NCBI GenBank assembly: GCA_903890595.1
Contig: CAITBU010000214.1
Span: 1 to 16,293 of the forward strand
DNA from: an uncultured Holophagaceae bacterium
GTDB lineage: Bacteria; Acidobacteriota; Holophagae; Holophagales; Holophagaceae
Reading direction: 5' to 3'
DNA length: 16,293 nucleotides
Within the stretch, counting starts at the first letter, position 1, and every line of letters begins with the position of its first letter. The notes beneath the pieces are model-generated. The model was not told where the DNA came from. It did no database searches and saw nothing but the letters and a program-made list of their open reading frames with translations. The translations under genes and the position numbers were made by a program. Below, one piece after another: positions 1-7,299 of the stretch.

Positions 1-636
1 GCGCACTGGGAGCCCATCCTCCAGGCCCTGGCGGGGGCCTTCCCGCGCCTGCGGCGGGTAGCCACCTACGCCACCGCCCGCAACCTCTTGGAGAAGCCTT
101 CGGAAGACCTGCGCCGTCTGCGGGACCTCGGCCTGTCCCTGCTCTATATCGGCCCCGAATCCGGCGATGACACCACCCTTCACACCATCGCCAAGGGGGC
201 CGATGCCGCAGCCCACGTTGAAGCCGCCCAGAAGGCCCGGGCGGCGGGCATGGAGCAGTCCCTCATCTTCCTGCTGGGCGCCGGGGGCGTGGACCGCAGC
301 GAGGCCCACGCACGAGCTTCGGGGCGCCTGGCCACGGCCATGGATCCGCGCTTCCTCTCCACGCTCACCCTCACCGTGGTGCCAGGCACGCCCCTGGACA
401 CCCTGAGCCGCCAGGGCCGCTTCACCCTACCTGACGTGCAGGGCCTGCTCCAGGAGCTGCGCTGGTTCGTGGAGGAGGCCCACCCCACGGGAGCCATCTT
501 CCGCTCCAACCACGCCTCCAATTACCTCCCCATCGGCGGCCGCTTGCCTCGGGACCGGGAGGCCATCCTCACCGCCATCGATGCCGCTCTCGCAGGGCGA
601 ACGCCCCTGCGCCCCGAGTGGGCCCGGGGCTTGTAG
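1..636 (+). CDS. Radical SAM family protein, C-terminal part (5' end outside window)
   Basis: The frame is open from the first base of the window to the TAG at 634-636, giving 211 visible residues. A TTG at 88 could pose as a start, but coding continues upstream of it without a break, so the gene is cut by the window edge. The visible part resembles the second half of a radical SAM TIM barrel of the COG1032/Elp3-MiaB type: 'LGLSLLYIGPESGDD' followed by helix-rich sequence, 'GMEQSLIFLLGAGG', and a strand with 'LTLTVVPGTPL'. The CxxxCxxC cluster motif that would prove the family should lie upstream and is not visible. Substrate and pathway cannot be told from this portion. The next gene on the same strand starts 85 bases after the stop, so it is probably a separate unit. 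Family placement is fairly secure; function is unknown. Confidence 0.75.
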   Translation, partial: AHWEPILQALAGAFPRLRRVATYATARNLLEKPSEDLRRLRDLGLSLLYIGPESGDDTTLHTIAKGADAAAHVEAAQKARAAGMEQSLIFLLGAGGVDRSEAHARASGRLATAMDPRFLSTLTLTVVPGTPLDTLSRQGRFTLPDVQGLLQELRWFVEEAHPTGAIFRSNHASNYLPIGGRLPRDREAILTAIDAALAGRTPLRPEWARGL

Positions 637-668
637 GAGTTCTCGGGGGTATCCATCCCGTCACGAGG

Positions 669-674
669 TATAGT
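669..674 (+). promoter_or_regulatory. Possible -10 element upstream of the M16 peptidase pair
   Basis: TATAGT matches the sigma-70 -10 consensus at five of six positions. It lies 48 bases before the chosen peptidase start, in the 85-base gap after the radical SAM gene. No convincing -35 hexamer sits 16-18 bases upstream, so this is a weak call. Confidence 0.25.
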
Positions 675-721
675 CATTGCCTTGGGGTTGGGTGGCTCCA
701 CCGGCCCCTCTCGGAGGTCCC

Positions 722-2515
722 ATGAGCATTCCCATTGCCTGTCGCGGCTGGCTGGCCGCCCTCCTGGTGGCGGCGCCCCTCGCGGCCCAGTCCATTCCCG
801 TGGTAGAGAAGACGCTGTCCAACGGCATGCGCCTGGTCATGGTGGAGCGCCATGACCAGCCCACCATCTCGCTCGGGTGGATGGCCCAGGCGGGCAGCGC
901 CGACGAGCGGCCGGGCATCACGGGCATGGCCCACCTCTTCGAGCACATGATGTTCAAGGGCACCCGCATCATCGGCACGAAGGACGCCAAGCGGGATGCG
1001 GAGCTCAACGACCTGCAGGACCAGGTGCAGGCCCAGATCCGCCAGGAGATGTCCATCCTGCGGGAGCGCCAGCGGCGGGGCGAGATCGCCGACATGATGG
1101 ATCCCAAGGCCCGCACGCCCCGCCTGCAGCAGCTGCTCAAGGACTTCGACGGCCTGGTGCAGGAGCAGCGCGGCCTGGTGGTCAAAGACGAGATGGACCG
1201 CATCTACTCTCAGGCCGGTGGCACGGGCCTCAACGCCAGCACCAGCCAGGACCGCACCTTCTACATCGTTGGCCTCCCCTCCAACAAGCTGGAGCTGTGG
1301 ATGTGGATGGAGTCCGACCGCCTGGCCAATCCCGTGTTCCGCGAGTTCTACAGCGAGCGCGATGTGATCCTGGAGGAGCGGCGCCAGACCCTGGAGAGCC
1401 GCCCCGGCGGCGTGGTGGGCGAGGCCTTCAACGCCATGACCTGGGCTGCGAACACCTACCACTGGGAGGTCATCGGCTGGCCCAGCGACATTGCCCAGGT
1501 GACCCGAGAGCAGGCCGCTGCCTTCTTCGCCACCTACTACGCCCCCAACAACCTGACCGCGGTGCTGGTGGGCGACTTCGACCCGGCCAAGGCCGAGGCC
1601 CTGGCGGAGCGCTACTTCGGGCGCATCCCGGCCAACACCAAGGGCGTGCCCGAAGTCATCACCCTCGAGCCCGCCCAACCCGCTGAACAGCGCATGCTGG
1701 CTGAGGTCGAGACCACCCCCTCCTTCCAGGTGGAGTACAAGACCGTCTCCGCGGTACACAAGGACGCCCCAGCCCTGCAGGCCCTGGCCGGCATCCTTGG
1801 CGGTTCGCCAGCCTTCATGGGGCGGCCCGGTGCGGGTGGCAGCGGGCGCGGCCCCACCGGCCGCCTGAACAAGGCCCTGGTCCTGGAGCAGAAGGTCGCC
1901 ACCAGTGCCAGCGCCAGCTTCCGCGGCCAGAAGCTGGGTGGAACCTTCTCCCTGCGCGCCACCCCAGCCCAGGGCAAGAGCCCGGCGGACATGGAAGCCC
2001 TGCTACAGACAGAGCTCGATCGGGTGGCCAAGGATGGTGTCACTGAGGCCGAGCTGCAGCGCTACAAGAAGGCCACCCAGGTGGGCCTCTGGAACCGCCT
2101 GGAGACCAACTCTGGCATCCGCGAGACCCTGTCATCGTTCCTGGCCGTGGGCACCGTGAAGGACTTTGAGCAGGCCCAGACGCGCTTCCAGGCTCTGACC
2201 CGGGAGGACATCCAGCGGGTGGCCAAAGCCTACTTCCCCCGCAGTGGTAAGAACGTGCTCATCACCCAGCGGGCCGCCGCACCCAAGGCTGCGGAGGGTC
2301 CCATGGATCCCGACCTGGCGGCCCTGCCAGAGCCAGTCCGCGCCCGCATCAAGGCTCAGCTCGACACCATGATGAAGCTGGATGCAGTGGCCCTCAAGGA
2401 ACAGCTGACCGCCCTGGAAGGTCGGCTCAGCGCCATGCCTCCCCAGGCTCGCCCCACGGTGGAGTACCTCATGAAGAAGGGGCGCGAGCGCCTTCAGAAG
2501 TTGGAGGCGAAGTGA
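722..2515 (+). CDS. Exported M16 zinc metallopeptidase (active-type subunit)
   Basis: Predicted zinc peptidase of the M16 (pitrilysin/MPP-like) family, 597 residues. An upstream in-frame ATG exists at 677. I chose ATG 722 because GGAGG (713-717) sits four bases before it and because the protein then begins with a good signal peptide (short basic start, hydrophobic stretch to about residue 22, 'LAAQ' cleavage region). This places it in the periplasm or outer envelope. The inverted zinc motif HxxEH is intact (H71, E74, H75). The third ligand is probably E219 in 'ERDVILEE', with the conserved 'NASTSQDRT' strand before it. H75 and E219 lie 144 positions apart against 76 in yeast MPP-beta, because of a charged insertion of about 68 residues (roughly 83-155) that looks helical. 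A second M16 domain follows, then a tail of about 80 residues rich in Ala, Leu and Lys. The stop overlaps the next gene, an M16 homologue without the zinc site, suggesting a heterodimer. Natural substrate unknown. Confidence 0.9.
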   Translation: MSIPIACRGWLAALLVAAPLAAQSIPVVEKTLSNGMRLVMVERHDQPTISLGWMAQAGSADERPGITGMAHLFEHMMFKGTRIIGTKDAKRDAELNDLQDQVQAQIRQEMSILRERQRRGEIADMMDPKARTPRLQQLLKDFDGLVQEQRGLVVKDEMDRIYSQAGGTGLNASTSQDRTFYIVGLPSNKLELWMWMESDRLANPVFREFYSERDVILEERRQTLESRPGGVVGEAFNAMTWAANTYHWEVIGWPSDIAQVTREQAAAFFATYYAPNNLTAVLVGDFDPAKAEALAERYFGRIPANTKGVPEVITLEPAQPAEQRMLAEVETTPSFQVEYKTVSAVHKDAPALQALAGILGGSPAFMGRPGAGGSGRGPTGRLNKALVLEQKVATSASASFRGQKLGGTFSLRATPAQGKSPADMEALLQTELDRVAKDGVTEAELQRYKKATQVGLWNRLETNSGIRETLSSFLAVGTVKDFEQAQTRFQALTREDIQRVAKAYFPRSGKNVLITQRAAAPKAAEGPMDPDLAALPEPVRARIKAQLDTMMKLDAVALKEQLTALEGRLSAMPPQARPTVEYLMKKGRERLQKLEAK

Positions 2516-3993
2516 TGTTCGCACGCACCGCCCTTGCCCTCATCCTCGGCGCCACCGGCGTCCTGGCCCAGTCCATCCCGGACCGTCCCGAGAAGCTGAC
2601 CTTCGCACCGGTGACCTTCCAGATTCCCCGCGCAGCCGAGCTCAAGGCTCGCCTGAAGAACGGCATCCCGGTCTACCTCAGCGTCGCCGAGAAGGAGGCC
2701 TCGCCCCTGGTGCGCATCACCCTCACCTGGCGCGGCGGCTCCTACCTGGAGCCCAAGGGCCGCGAGGGCCTGGCCCAGCTCTTCGGGGCCCAGCTGGCCC
2801 GGGGTGGCACCGCCACCCTCAGCGCCGAGAAGCTGGAAGACCGCCTGGAAGCCCTGGCCGCCAGCCTCAGCAGCAGCTGTGGCGACACCTCCGGCAACCT
2901 GTCTCTCACCGTGCTGGAGCAGGACCTGGACGAGGGCCTCGGCCTGATGCTCCAGGTGCTGACCGAGCCCGCCTTCGCCCAGGACCGCCTGGACCTGGCC
3001 AAGCGCCAGCAGAAGCAGGGCCTCGGTCGGCGCAACGATGCGGTCACCTCCATCGCCAGCTACCAGATGCCGTTCCTGCTTTATGGCGATTCCCACTTCG
3101 CCAGCCAGGACCCCACCGCCGCCAGCCTGGATGCCTTGACCCGGGATGACCTCAAGGCCTTCCACGCCCGCCTGCTGCACCCCTCCAACCTGGTGCTCAC
3201 GGTGTCCGGCCGAGGCGCTCGCAAAGCCCTGCTGGCCAAGCTGGACGCTGGTCTGGGCACCCTCAAGGCCGGCCCTGGCGCTCAGGTCAGCCCCGCCGTT
3301 CCGGCCCCGACGCACGTGCGGAAGCCCGGCATCTATGCGACGGACAAGGACGCTCCCCAGGCCATGGTGCAGTGGGCCTTCCCGGGCCTGCGCCGCACGG
3401 ACCCCGACTGGCACGCCGCCCTGGTCATGAACCAGCTCCTAGGCGCCAGCGGCTTCACCAGCCGCCTCATGAAGAAGATCCGCTCCGACGAGGGCCTTAC
3501 CTACGGCGTCCGCACAGCCCTGGGCGCTGGCCCCCACTGGCGCGGCGACCTCACGGGCAGCATGCAGACCAAGAACCGTTCCGTGGCCTACGCCCTGCGT
3601 CTGGCCCTGGCAGAGATGCGCCGCATGTGCGACGAGGCCCCTGCCGCCGAGGAGCTGAAAGTCATCCAGGACAACCTCATCGAGGCCTTCCCCTCCCAGT
3701 GGAGCGGCCGCCAGGCCGTGGCCGCCCGCTTTGCGGAAGAGGCCCTCCTGGGCTGGCCGGAGGACTGGTGGGTGGACTTCCGTGCCAAGGTCCAGAAGGT
3801 CACCCCGGCAGATGTGCGCCGCCTGGCCCAGCGTCTGCTGAAGCCCGATCAGCTGGTGATCCTGGCAGTGGGCAAGGCCTCCGACATGGAAGCGGGCGAT
3901 GGGGACCATCCGGGCAAGCTGGCCGAGATTCTGCCCTTGCCCCTGGCGCGCCTCCCTCTGCGGGATCCCCAGACCCTCAAGCCACTGAATTAG
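2515..3993 (+). CDS. Exported M16 peptidase homologue lacking the zinc site (partner subunit)
   Basis: Second M16-family protein, 492 residues. Its ATG shares one base with the TGA of the preceding peptidase, and GGAGG (2503-2507) lies seven bases upstream; a GTG at 2512 is an alternative start. The first 19 residues look like a signal peptide ending 'VLAQ'. Where the partner has HLFEH, this protein has 'QLFGA' (Q88, G91, A92), so all three residues of the catalytic motif are gone. The C-terminal half keeps the M16 signature 'SRLMKKIRSDEGLTYG', with R323 and Y330 at the seven-residue spacing of the substrate-gripping Arg/Tyr pair. Known M16B systems combine one subunit with the zinc site and one with the Arg/Tyr pair, as in mitochondrial processing peptidase, so translational coupling here supports an obligate pair. 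The gene ends two bases before a heptad repeat array and converges on the feo operon. Role of the pair unknown. Confidence 0.88.
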   Translation: MFARTALALILGATGVLAQSIPDRPEKLTFAPVTFQIPRAAELKARLKNGIPVYLSVAEKEASPLVRITLTWRGGSYLEPKGREGLAQLFGAQLARGGTATLSAEKLEDRLEALAASLSSSCGDTSGNLSLTVLEQDLDEGLGLMLQVLTEPAFAQDRLDLAKRQQKQGLGRRNDAVTSIASYQMPFLLYGDSHFASQDPTAASLDALTRDDLKAFHARLLHPSNLVLTVSGRGARKALLAKLDAGLGTLKAGPGAQVSPAVPAPTHVRKPGIYATDKDAPQAMVQWAFPGLRRTDPDWHAALVMNQLLGASGFTSRLMKKIRSDEGLTYGVRTALGAGPHWRGDLTGSMQTKNRSVAYALRLALAEMRRMCDEAPAAEELKVIQDNLIEAFPSQWSGRQAVAARFAEEALLGWPEDWWVDFRAKVQKVTPADVRRLAQRLLKPDQLVILAVGKASDMEAGDGDHPGKLAEILPLPLARLPLRDPQTLKPLN

Positions 3994-3995
3994 GG

Positions 3996-4023
3996 GCTGT
4001 CGGCTATCAGCTATCAGCTATCG
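3996..4023 (+). repeat. Heptad repeat array 1, four tandem GCT(A/G)TC(A/G) units
   Basis: Four contiguous 7-bp units read GCTGTCG, GCTATCA, GCTATCA, GCTATCG, followed by GC. The array begins two bases after the stop of the M16 homologue and ends five bases before the stop of the small Feo protein on the other strand, so it fills nearly the whole gap between the converging genes. The same unit recurs at 12171-12219 and, inverted, at 12337-12364. No T-run follows on either strand, so it does not look like an ordinary intrinsic terminator. Confidence 0.85.
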
Positions 4024-4028
4024 GCCTA

Positions 4029-4184
4029 CTAGGGCTTAACGCTGCCCAGTGGGCACGCCTTGGCGCAGCCGCTGCAGCCGCTGTTGCAGTCGGGTTCGGT
4101 GCGGAAGCTGCGGCGCAGGCCGAGGGCGAACCAGCCCGCAGAGAGCGCCACCAGCACCAGGACCAGCGCGGACTGGGCGCTCAT
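4029..4184 (-). CDS. Small Cys-rich single-pass membrane protein of the Feo operon
   Basis: A 51-residue protein read from ATG (4184-4182) to TAG (4031-4029), with a second TAG directly after. Its ATG overlaps the TGA of feoB in an ATGA arrangement, so it is translationally coupled. Residues 5-23 form one hydrophobic segment ('ALVLVLVALSAGWFALGL'), followed by a basic stretch (RRSFR) and a cysteine cluster with four Cys in 'CNSGCSGCAKAC'. This is the plan of the FeoB-associated Cys-rich membrane proteins found after feoB in many bacteria. Their role is not well defined; handling iron or electrons next to the FeoB pore is a guess. The clustered Cys could bind iron or an Fe-S cluster. Existence of the gene is well supported by overlap, composition and position; the biochemical role is inference. 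Confidence 0.82.
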   Translation of the reverse strand: MSAQSALVLVLVALSAGWFALGLRRSFRTEPDCNSGCSGCAKACPLGSVKP

Positions 4185-6352
4185 GCAAACCCCAGAGCAT
4201 GGCCGATGGCCACGGTGACCCAGGCGAGGCCCCAGCCCAGCACCAGCCCGTAGGCCACGGTAAAGGCCGCCCAGCCCCAGCTCCCGGCCTCGCGGCGGAT
4301 CATGGCCAGGGTGCCCAGGCAGGGCGTGTAGATCAGCGTGAAGATCATGAAGGCCAGGGCCGTGAGGGGCGTGAGGCCCGAGCCATCCCGCAGGGCCACC
4401 TGGAGCGGGCTGAGGCGCTCGCCAGCCTTGGGCTCCTCGCTGGCTTGATGGATGACGGCCATGGTGGAGACCACGATCTCCTTGGCCACGAAGCCTGCGG
4501 TGAGGGCAATGACATCTTTCCAGGCCTCGGGGCGCTTGTGCTCGGGGTCCAGGATGGGGCGCAGCACCGGCTCTACTTTCTGGCCAAGACGGGCTGCCAG
4601 ACTGGTGTTCACGATGCGGCTCTCGTGGGCAAGTTGCAGGGTTCGCAGACGCTCTTCGGTCTCGGCTGGGGGCAGGTTAAGGGTGGCGACAGCCTGGCGC
4701 TGCTGTTGGTACTCCAGGGTCCACTCGCGGTTCGCAATGCCGGGGTAGCGGGACAGGAACCACACCAGCGTGGCCCCGGCGAAGATGGTGGTGCCGGCCC
4801 GGGTGAGGAAGATGGAGCCCTTCTCCCACATGTGGATCAACGTGGCCTTCAGCATGGGCAGGCGGTAGGGCGGGAGCTCCATCACGAAAGGCGCACTGGG
4901 GCCCGAAAACAGGGAGCTGCGCAGCAGACGCCCCATGAGGACCGCCAGGGCCAGGCCCAGGAAGTGCATGGCCAGGATGGTGAGGGCCGCCATGAGCGGC
5001 GTGAAGAAGGTCCCCGCAATGACGATGTAGACCTGGAGGCGCGCCGAGCAACTCACCAGGGGGGTCACCAGAATGGTGATGAGGCGGTCCTGTCGGCTTT
5101 CAATGGTTCGCGCCGCCTGGATGGCCGGCACGTTGCAGCCGCTCCCCATGATGAGGGGGATGAAGCTCTTCCCATGGAGGCCCATGACATGCATGAGGCG
5201 GTCCATGATGAAGGCCGCCCGGGCCATGTAGCCCGTGTCCTCCAGGAAGGCGATGCAGCCCATGAGGATCATGATCACGGGCACGAACACGATGACCGCG
5301 CTCACTCCGGGGATGACGCCATCCACCAGCAGGCTGGTGAGCTCGCCCACGGGGAGGCGCGCTGCCGCGAAGGCTGCCAACCCCTTGAAGGCATCGCCGA
5401 TCCAGTCCTGGGGGATCTTCCCGAGGATGAACGACAGGGAGTACACCAGCACCAGCACCACAGCGAAAATGGGAATGCCCAGCAGACGGTGGGTGAGCAC
5501 CGCATCCAGGCGCGAGGTGGGCGTCGCCCCCTCGTCCGCCGCAGAGGCGACCTCCTTCACCAGGCCGTGGGCGAAGCCGTAGCGGCGCTCGGCCACCAGG
5601 GTGGCGCCATCCGCACCCAGGTGGGGCTCGAGAAAGGCAAAGCTCTTGGCCAGCTGCAGGGTGATGGCCTCGCGGGCGTGGCTCTCCTGGATCCGCTGCT
5701 TGGCCTCGGCGTTGTTCTCCAGCAGCTGCAGGGCCAGCCAGCGGGGGGGCATGGTGGCCTTGAGCACCTCGTCCCGGCCGATCTCGGTCTCCAGGGCCCG
5801 CAGCTCACCTTCGATGTCGTGGCCATAGTCCACGGTGATGCGGCGGCAGCGGCTGGACTCACCCCGGGCCATGGCGGCCAGGAGGGCCTTGAGAGGATCG
5901 ATGCCCTGCTCCCGGTTGCCCACCGTGGGGATCACTGGGCCACCCAGGAGGGTCTCCAGGGCCGGTACATCGATGTTGATGCCACGCCCCAAGGCGTCGT
6001 CCATCATGTTCAGCACGAAGGCCACGGGCTTGCCCAGCTCCAGCAGCTGGGTGCTCAGGTAGAGGTTGCGCTCCAGGTTGGAGGCATCCAGCACGTTGAG
6101 TACCAAGTCGACCTCGGGGGAGGCCAGGAACTGGGCGGCCACCCGCTCGTCATCGCTGCGCGCCGCCAGGGAGTAGGTACCGGGGAGGTCCACCACCTCC
6201 AGGGTGCTGCCCTCGTAGTCGAAGGTCCCGCTGCGGCGCTCCACCGTGACGCCCGGCCAGTTGCCCACATGGTGTCGGGAGCCGGTCAGGGCATTGAACA
6301 GTGTGGTTTTGCCACAGTTGGGGTTACCCGCCAGGGCGATGGTCAGGGGCAT
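4181..6352 (-). CDS. feoB: Ferrous iron transport protein B (GTPase-permease)
   Basis: Inner-membrane Fe(II) transporter with an N-terminal G-protein domain, 723 residues. I chose the ATG at 6352, which shares one base with the feoA TGA; a GTG at 6355 is also possible. The GTPase motifs are all present: G1 GNPNCGKT (9-16), the switch Thr T36 in 'NWPGVTVE', G3 DLPG (55-58) and G4 NMMD (115-118), with a G5-like stretch about residues 144-150. A helical linker follows, then the membrane part with the two Gate-type signatures: 'GSGCNVPAIQAARTIES' with its conserved Cys, and 'LVSCSARLQVYIVIAG'. The late segments 'VAKEIVVSTMAVI' and 'FTLIYTPCLGTL' are also typical of FeoB. A soluble insertion of about 60 residues with Gln/Glu/Leu-rich helix precedes 'EPVLRPILDP'. 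It is sandwiched between feoA and the small Cys-rich gene with overlaps on both sides, so the three form one operon. Confidence 0.97.
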   Translation of the reverse strand: MPLTIALAGNPNCGKTTLFNALTGSRHHVGNWPGVTVERRSGTFDYEGSTLEVVDLPGTYSLAARSDDERVAAQFLASPEVDLVLNVLDASNLERNLYLSTQLLELGKPVAFVLNMMDDALGRGINIDVPALETLLGGPVIPTVGNREQGIDPLKALLAAMARGESSRCRRITVDYGHDIEGELRALETEIGRDEVLKATMPPRWLALQLLENNAEAKQRIQESHAREAITLQLAKSFAFLEPHLGADGATLVAERRYGFAHGLVKEVASAADEGATPTSRLDAVLTHRLLGIPIFAVVLVLVYSLSFILGKIPQDWIGDAFKGLAAFAAARLPVGELTSLLVDGVIPGVSAVIVFVPVIMILMGCIAFLEDTGYMARAAFIMDRLMHVMGLHGKSFIPLIMGSGCNVPAIQAARTIESRQDRLITILVTPLVSCSARLQVYIVIAGTFFTPLMAALTILAMHFLGLALAVLMGRLLRSSLFSGPSAPFVMELPPYRLPMLKATLIHMWEKGSIFLTRAGTTIFAGATLVWFLSRYPGIANREWTLEYQQQRQAVATLNLPPAETEERLRTLQLAHESRIVNTSLAARLGQKVEPVLRPILDPEHKRPEAWKDVIALTAGFVAKEIVVSTMAVIHQASEEPKAGERLSPLQVALRDGSGLTPLTALAFMIFTLIYTPCLGTLAMIRREAGSWGWAAFTVAYGLVLGWGLAWVTVAIGHALGFA

Positions 6353-6615
6353 CACACCCCCCGCTGAACCAGGATGCAGGCGCTTTCTTCCCGGCGAAGG
6401 GACAGGTGGTAGCCCTTGATCACCAGCTCCATGGGATCACCCAGGGGGGCCAGCTTGACCACGCGCAGTACGGCGCCCCGGATGAACCCCATCTCCAGGA
6501 GCCGCTGCCGCACAGGGCCCTGGGCCTGGACTTCCACAACCTCTCCCTGATCTCCAGGTTGGAGTAGACTTAGGGATATGGGTGGATTTTGAGTCATTGT
6601 CTCAACTCTGTCCAT
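6352..6615 (-). CDS. feoA: Ferrous iron transport accessory protein A
   Basis: Small SH3-like cytoplasmic protein that assists FeoB, 87 residues at most. The core is typical of the family: 'SLSLLQPGDQGEVVEV', then 'RLLEMGFIRGAVLRVV' and the closing strand region 'GYHLSLRREESACILV'. It is the first gene of the feo operon, and its TGA overlaps the feoB ATG. Start choice is uncertain. ATG 6615 has AAGGTGG nine bases upstream, while ATG 6597 would give 81 residues but has a poor ribosome site. A weak promoter-like pair (TTGTGA, 16-base spacer, TACACT) ends just before 6615 on this strand and would favour the shorter start if real. No clear Fur box is visible in the 72-base gap shared with pgsA. 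Confidence 0.93.
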   Translation of the reverse strand: MDRVETMTQNPPISLSLLQPGDQGEVVEVQAQGPVRQRLLEMGFIRGAVLRVVKLAPLGDPMELVIKGYHLSLRREESACILVQRGV

Positions 6616-6687
6616 TCAGTGTAACCACCTTGGTCCAGGTCACAAGGCCCTCTACCGGGGATGTGATCTCCGTCTAGACTGGAGTCA

Positions 6688-7257
6688 ATGCCTTCCACCA
6701 GCCCCCTCACCATACCCAATGCCCTGACCCTGTTGCGGATCCTTGCGGTTCCGTTCTTTGCCATTGCCCTCTGGTATGGCCACCACTGGCAGGCTTTCTT
6801 TATTTTCGCAGGTGCCGCCATCACCGACCTGCTGGACGGCCTCATTGCCCGGGCCCTGGACCAGCGCTCGGACCTGGGGGCCATCCTGGACCCTGCCGCC
6901 GACAAGCTGCTGATGACCACGGCCTTCATTCTTATGGCCTGGCGCACCGAGGGCATGACAGCCCCCATCCCCGTTTGGGTGGCGATCCTGGCCATCACGC
7001 GTGATCTGGTGATCTCCTTTTATGCCTTCGCCTCTGTGGACCGCCTGAGCGACAGCACCTTCAAGCCCAGCCTCATGGGCAAGCTCAGCACCGCCATGCA
7101 GCTGGTCGCCGTCTCCCTGGGCCTGTTCTTCAACGCGGTGGGCTACCGGCCCTGGATGGATCCCTTCCTGCCCGAGATGTACTGGCTCGTGGCCGCCCTC
7201 GTGCTGGCTTCGGGTATCCACTACTTCATGAGGGCCATCCGCTCGGCCCGGGCCTGA
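6688..7257 (+). CDS. pgsA: CDP-alcohol phosphatidyltransferase, probably phosphatidylglycerophosphate synthase
   Basis: Integral membrane enzyme of 189 residues that would transfer a phosphatidyl group from CDP-diacylglycerol to glycerol-3-phosphate, the first committed step to phosphatidylglycerol. The family motif is complete: D47, D50-G51, A54-R55, G64, D68 and D72, fitting DxxDGxxAR(x8)GxxxDxxxD. The N-terminus 'IPNALTLLRILAVPFF' is also typical of PgsA. Several hydrophobic segments follow (roughly 14-32, 34-47, 74-100, 130-148 and 162-183). GGAG (6681-6684) lies three bases before the ATG, a short but usable spacing. It is divergent from feoA and is followed after 42 bases by the pseudouridine synthase on the same strand. 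Other CDP-alcohol transferases (for example phosphatidylserine or cardiolipin type) share the motif; length and N-terminus favour PgsA. Confidence 0.9.
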   Translation: MPSTSPLTIPNALTLLRILAVPFFAIALWYGHHWQAFFIFAGAAITDLLDGLIARALDQRSDLGAILDPAADKLLMTTAFILMAWRTEGMTAPIPVWVAILAITRDLVISFYAFASVDRLSDSTFKPSLMGKLSTAMQLVAVSLGLFFNAVGYRPWMDPFLPEMYWLVAALVLASGIHYFMRAIRSARA

Positions 7258-7299
7258 TACACTGGCACTTCCGCGTCGGGAGACGCCGAAGGAGCCACC

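Noticed and set aside
677..721. Upstream ATG for the first M16 peptidase at 677
   Set aside because: It would bury the signal peptide behind 15 extra residues. ATG 722 has GGAGG at proper spacing.
674..1759. Minus-strand open frame of 361 codons opposite the M16 peptidase
   Set aside because: His/Gly/Leu-rich shadow of a gene with clear motifs and ribosome site.
4049..6367. Long plus-strand open frame (772 codons) opposite feoB
   Set aside because: It is antisense to a certain feoB with all motifs. The translation is rich in His, Gln and Gly with no domain, which is typical of shadow frames in GC-rich coding DNA.
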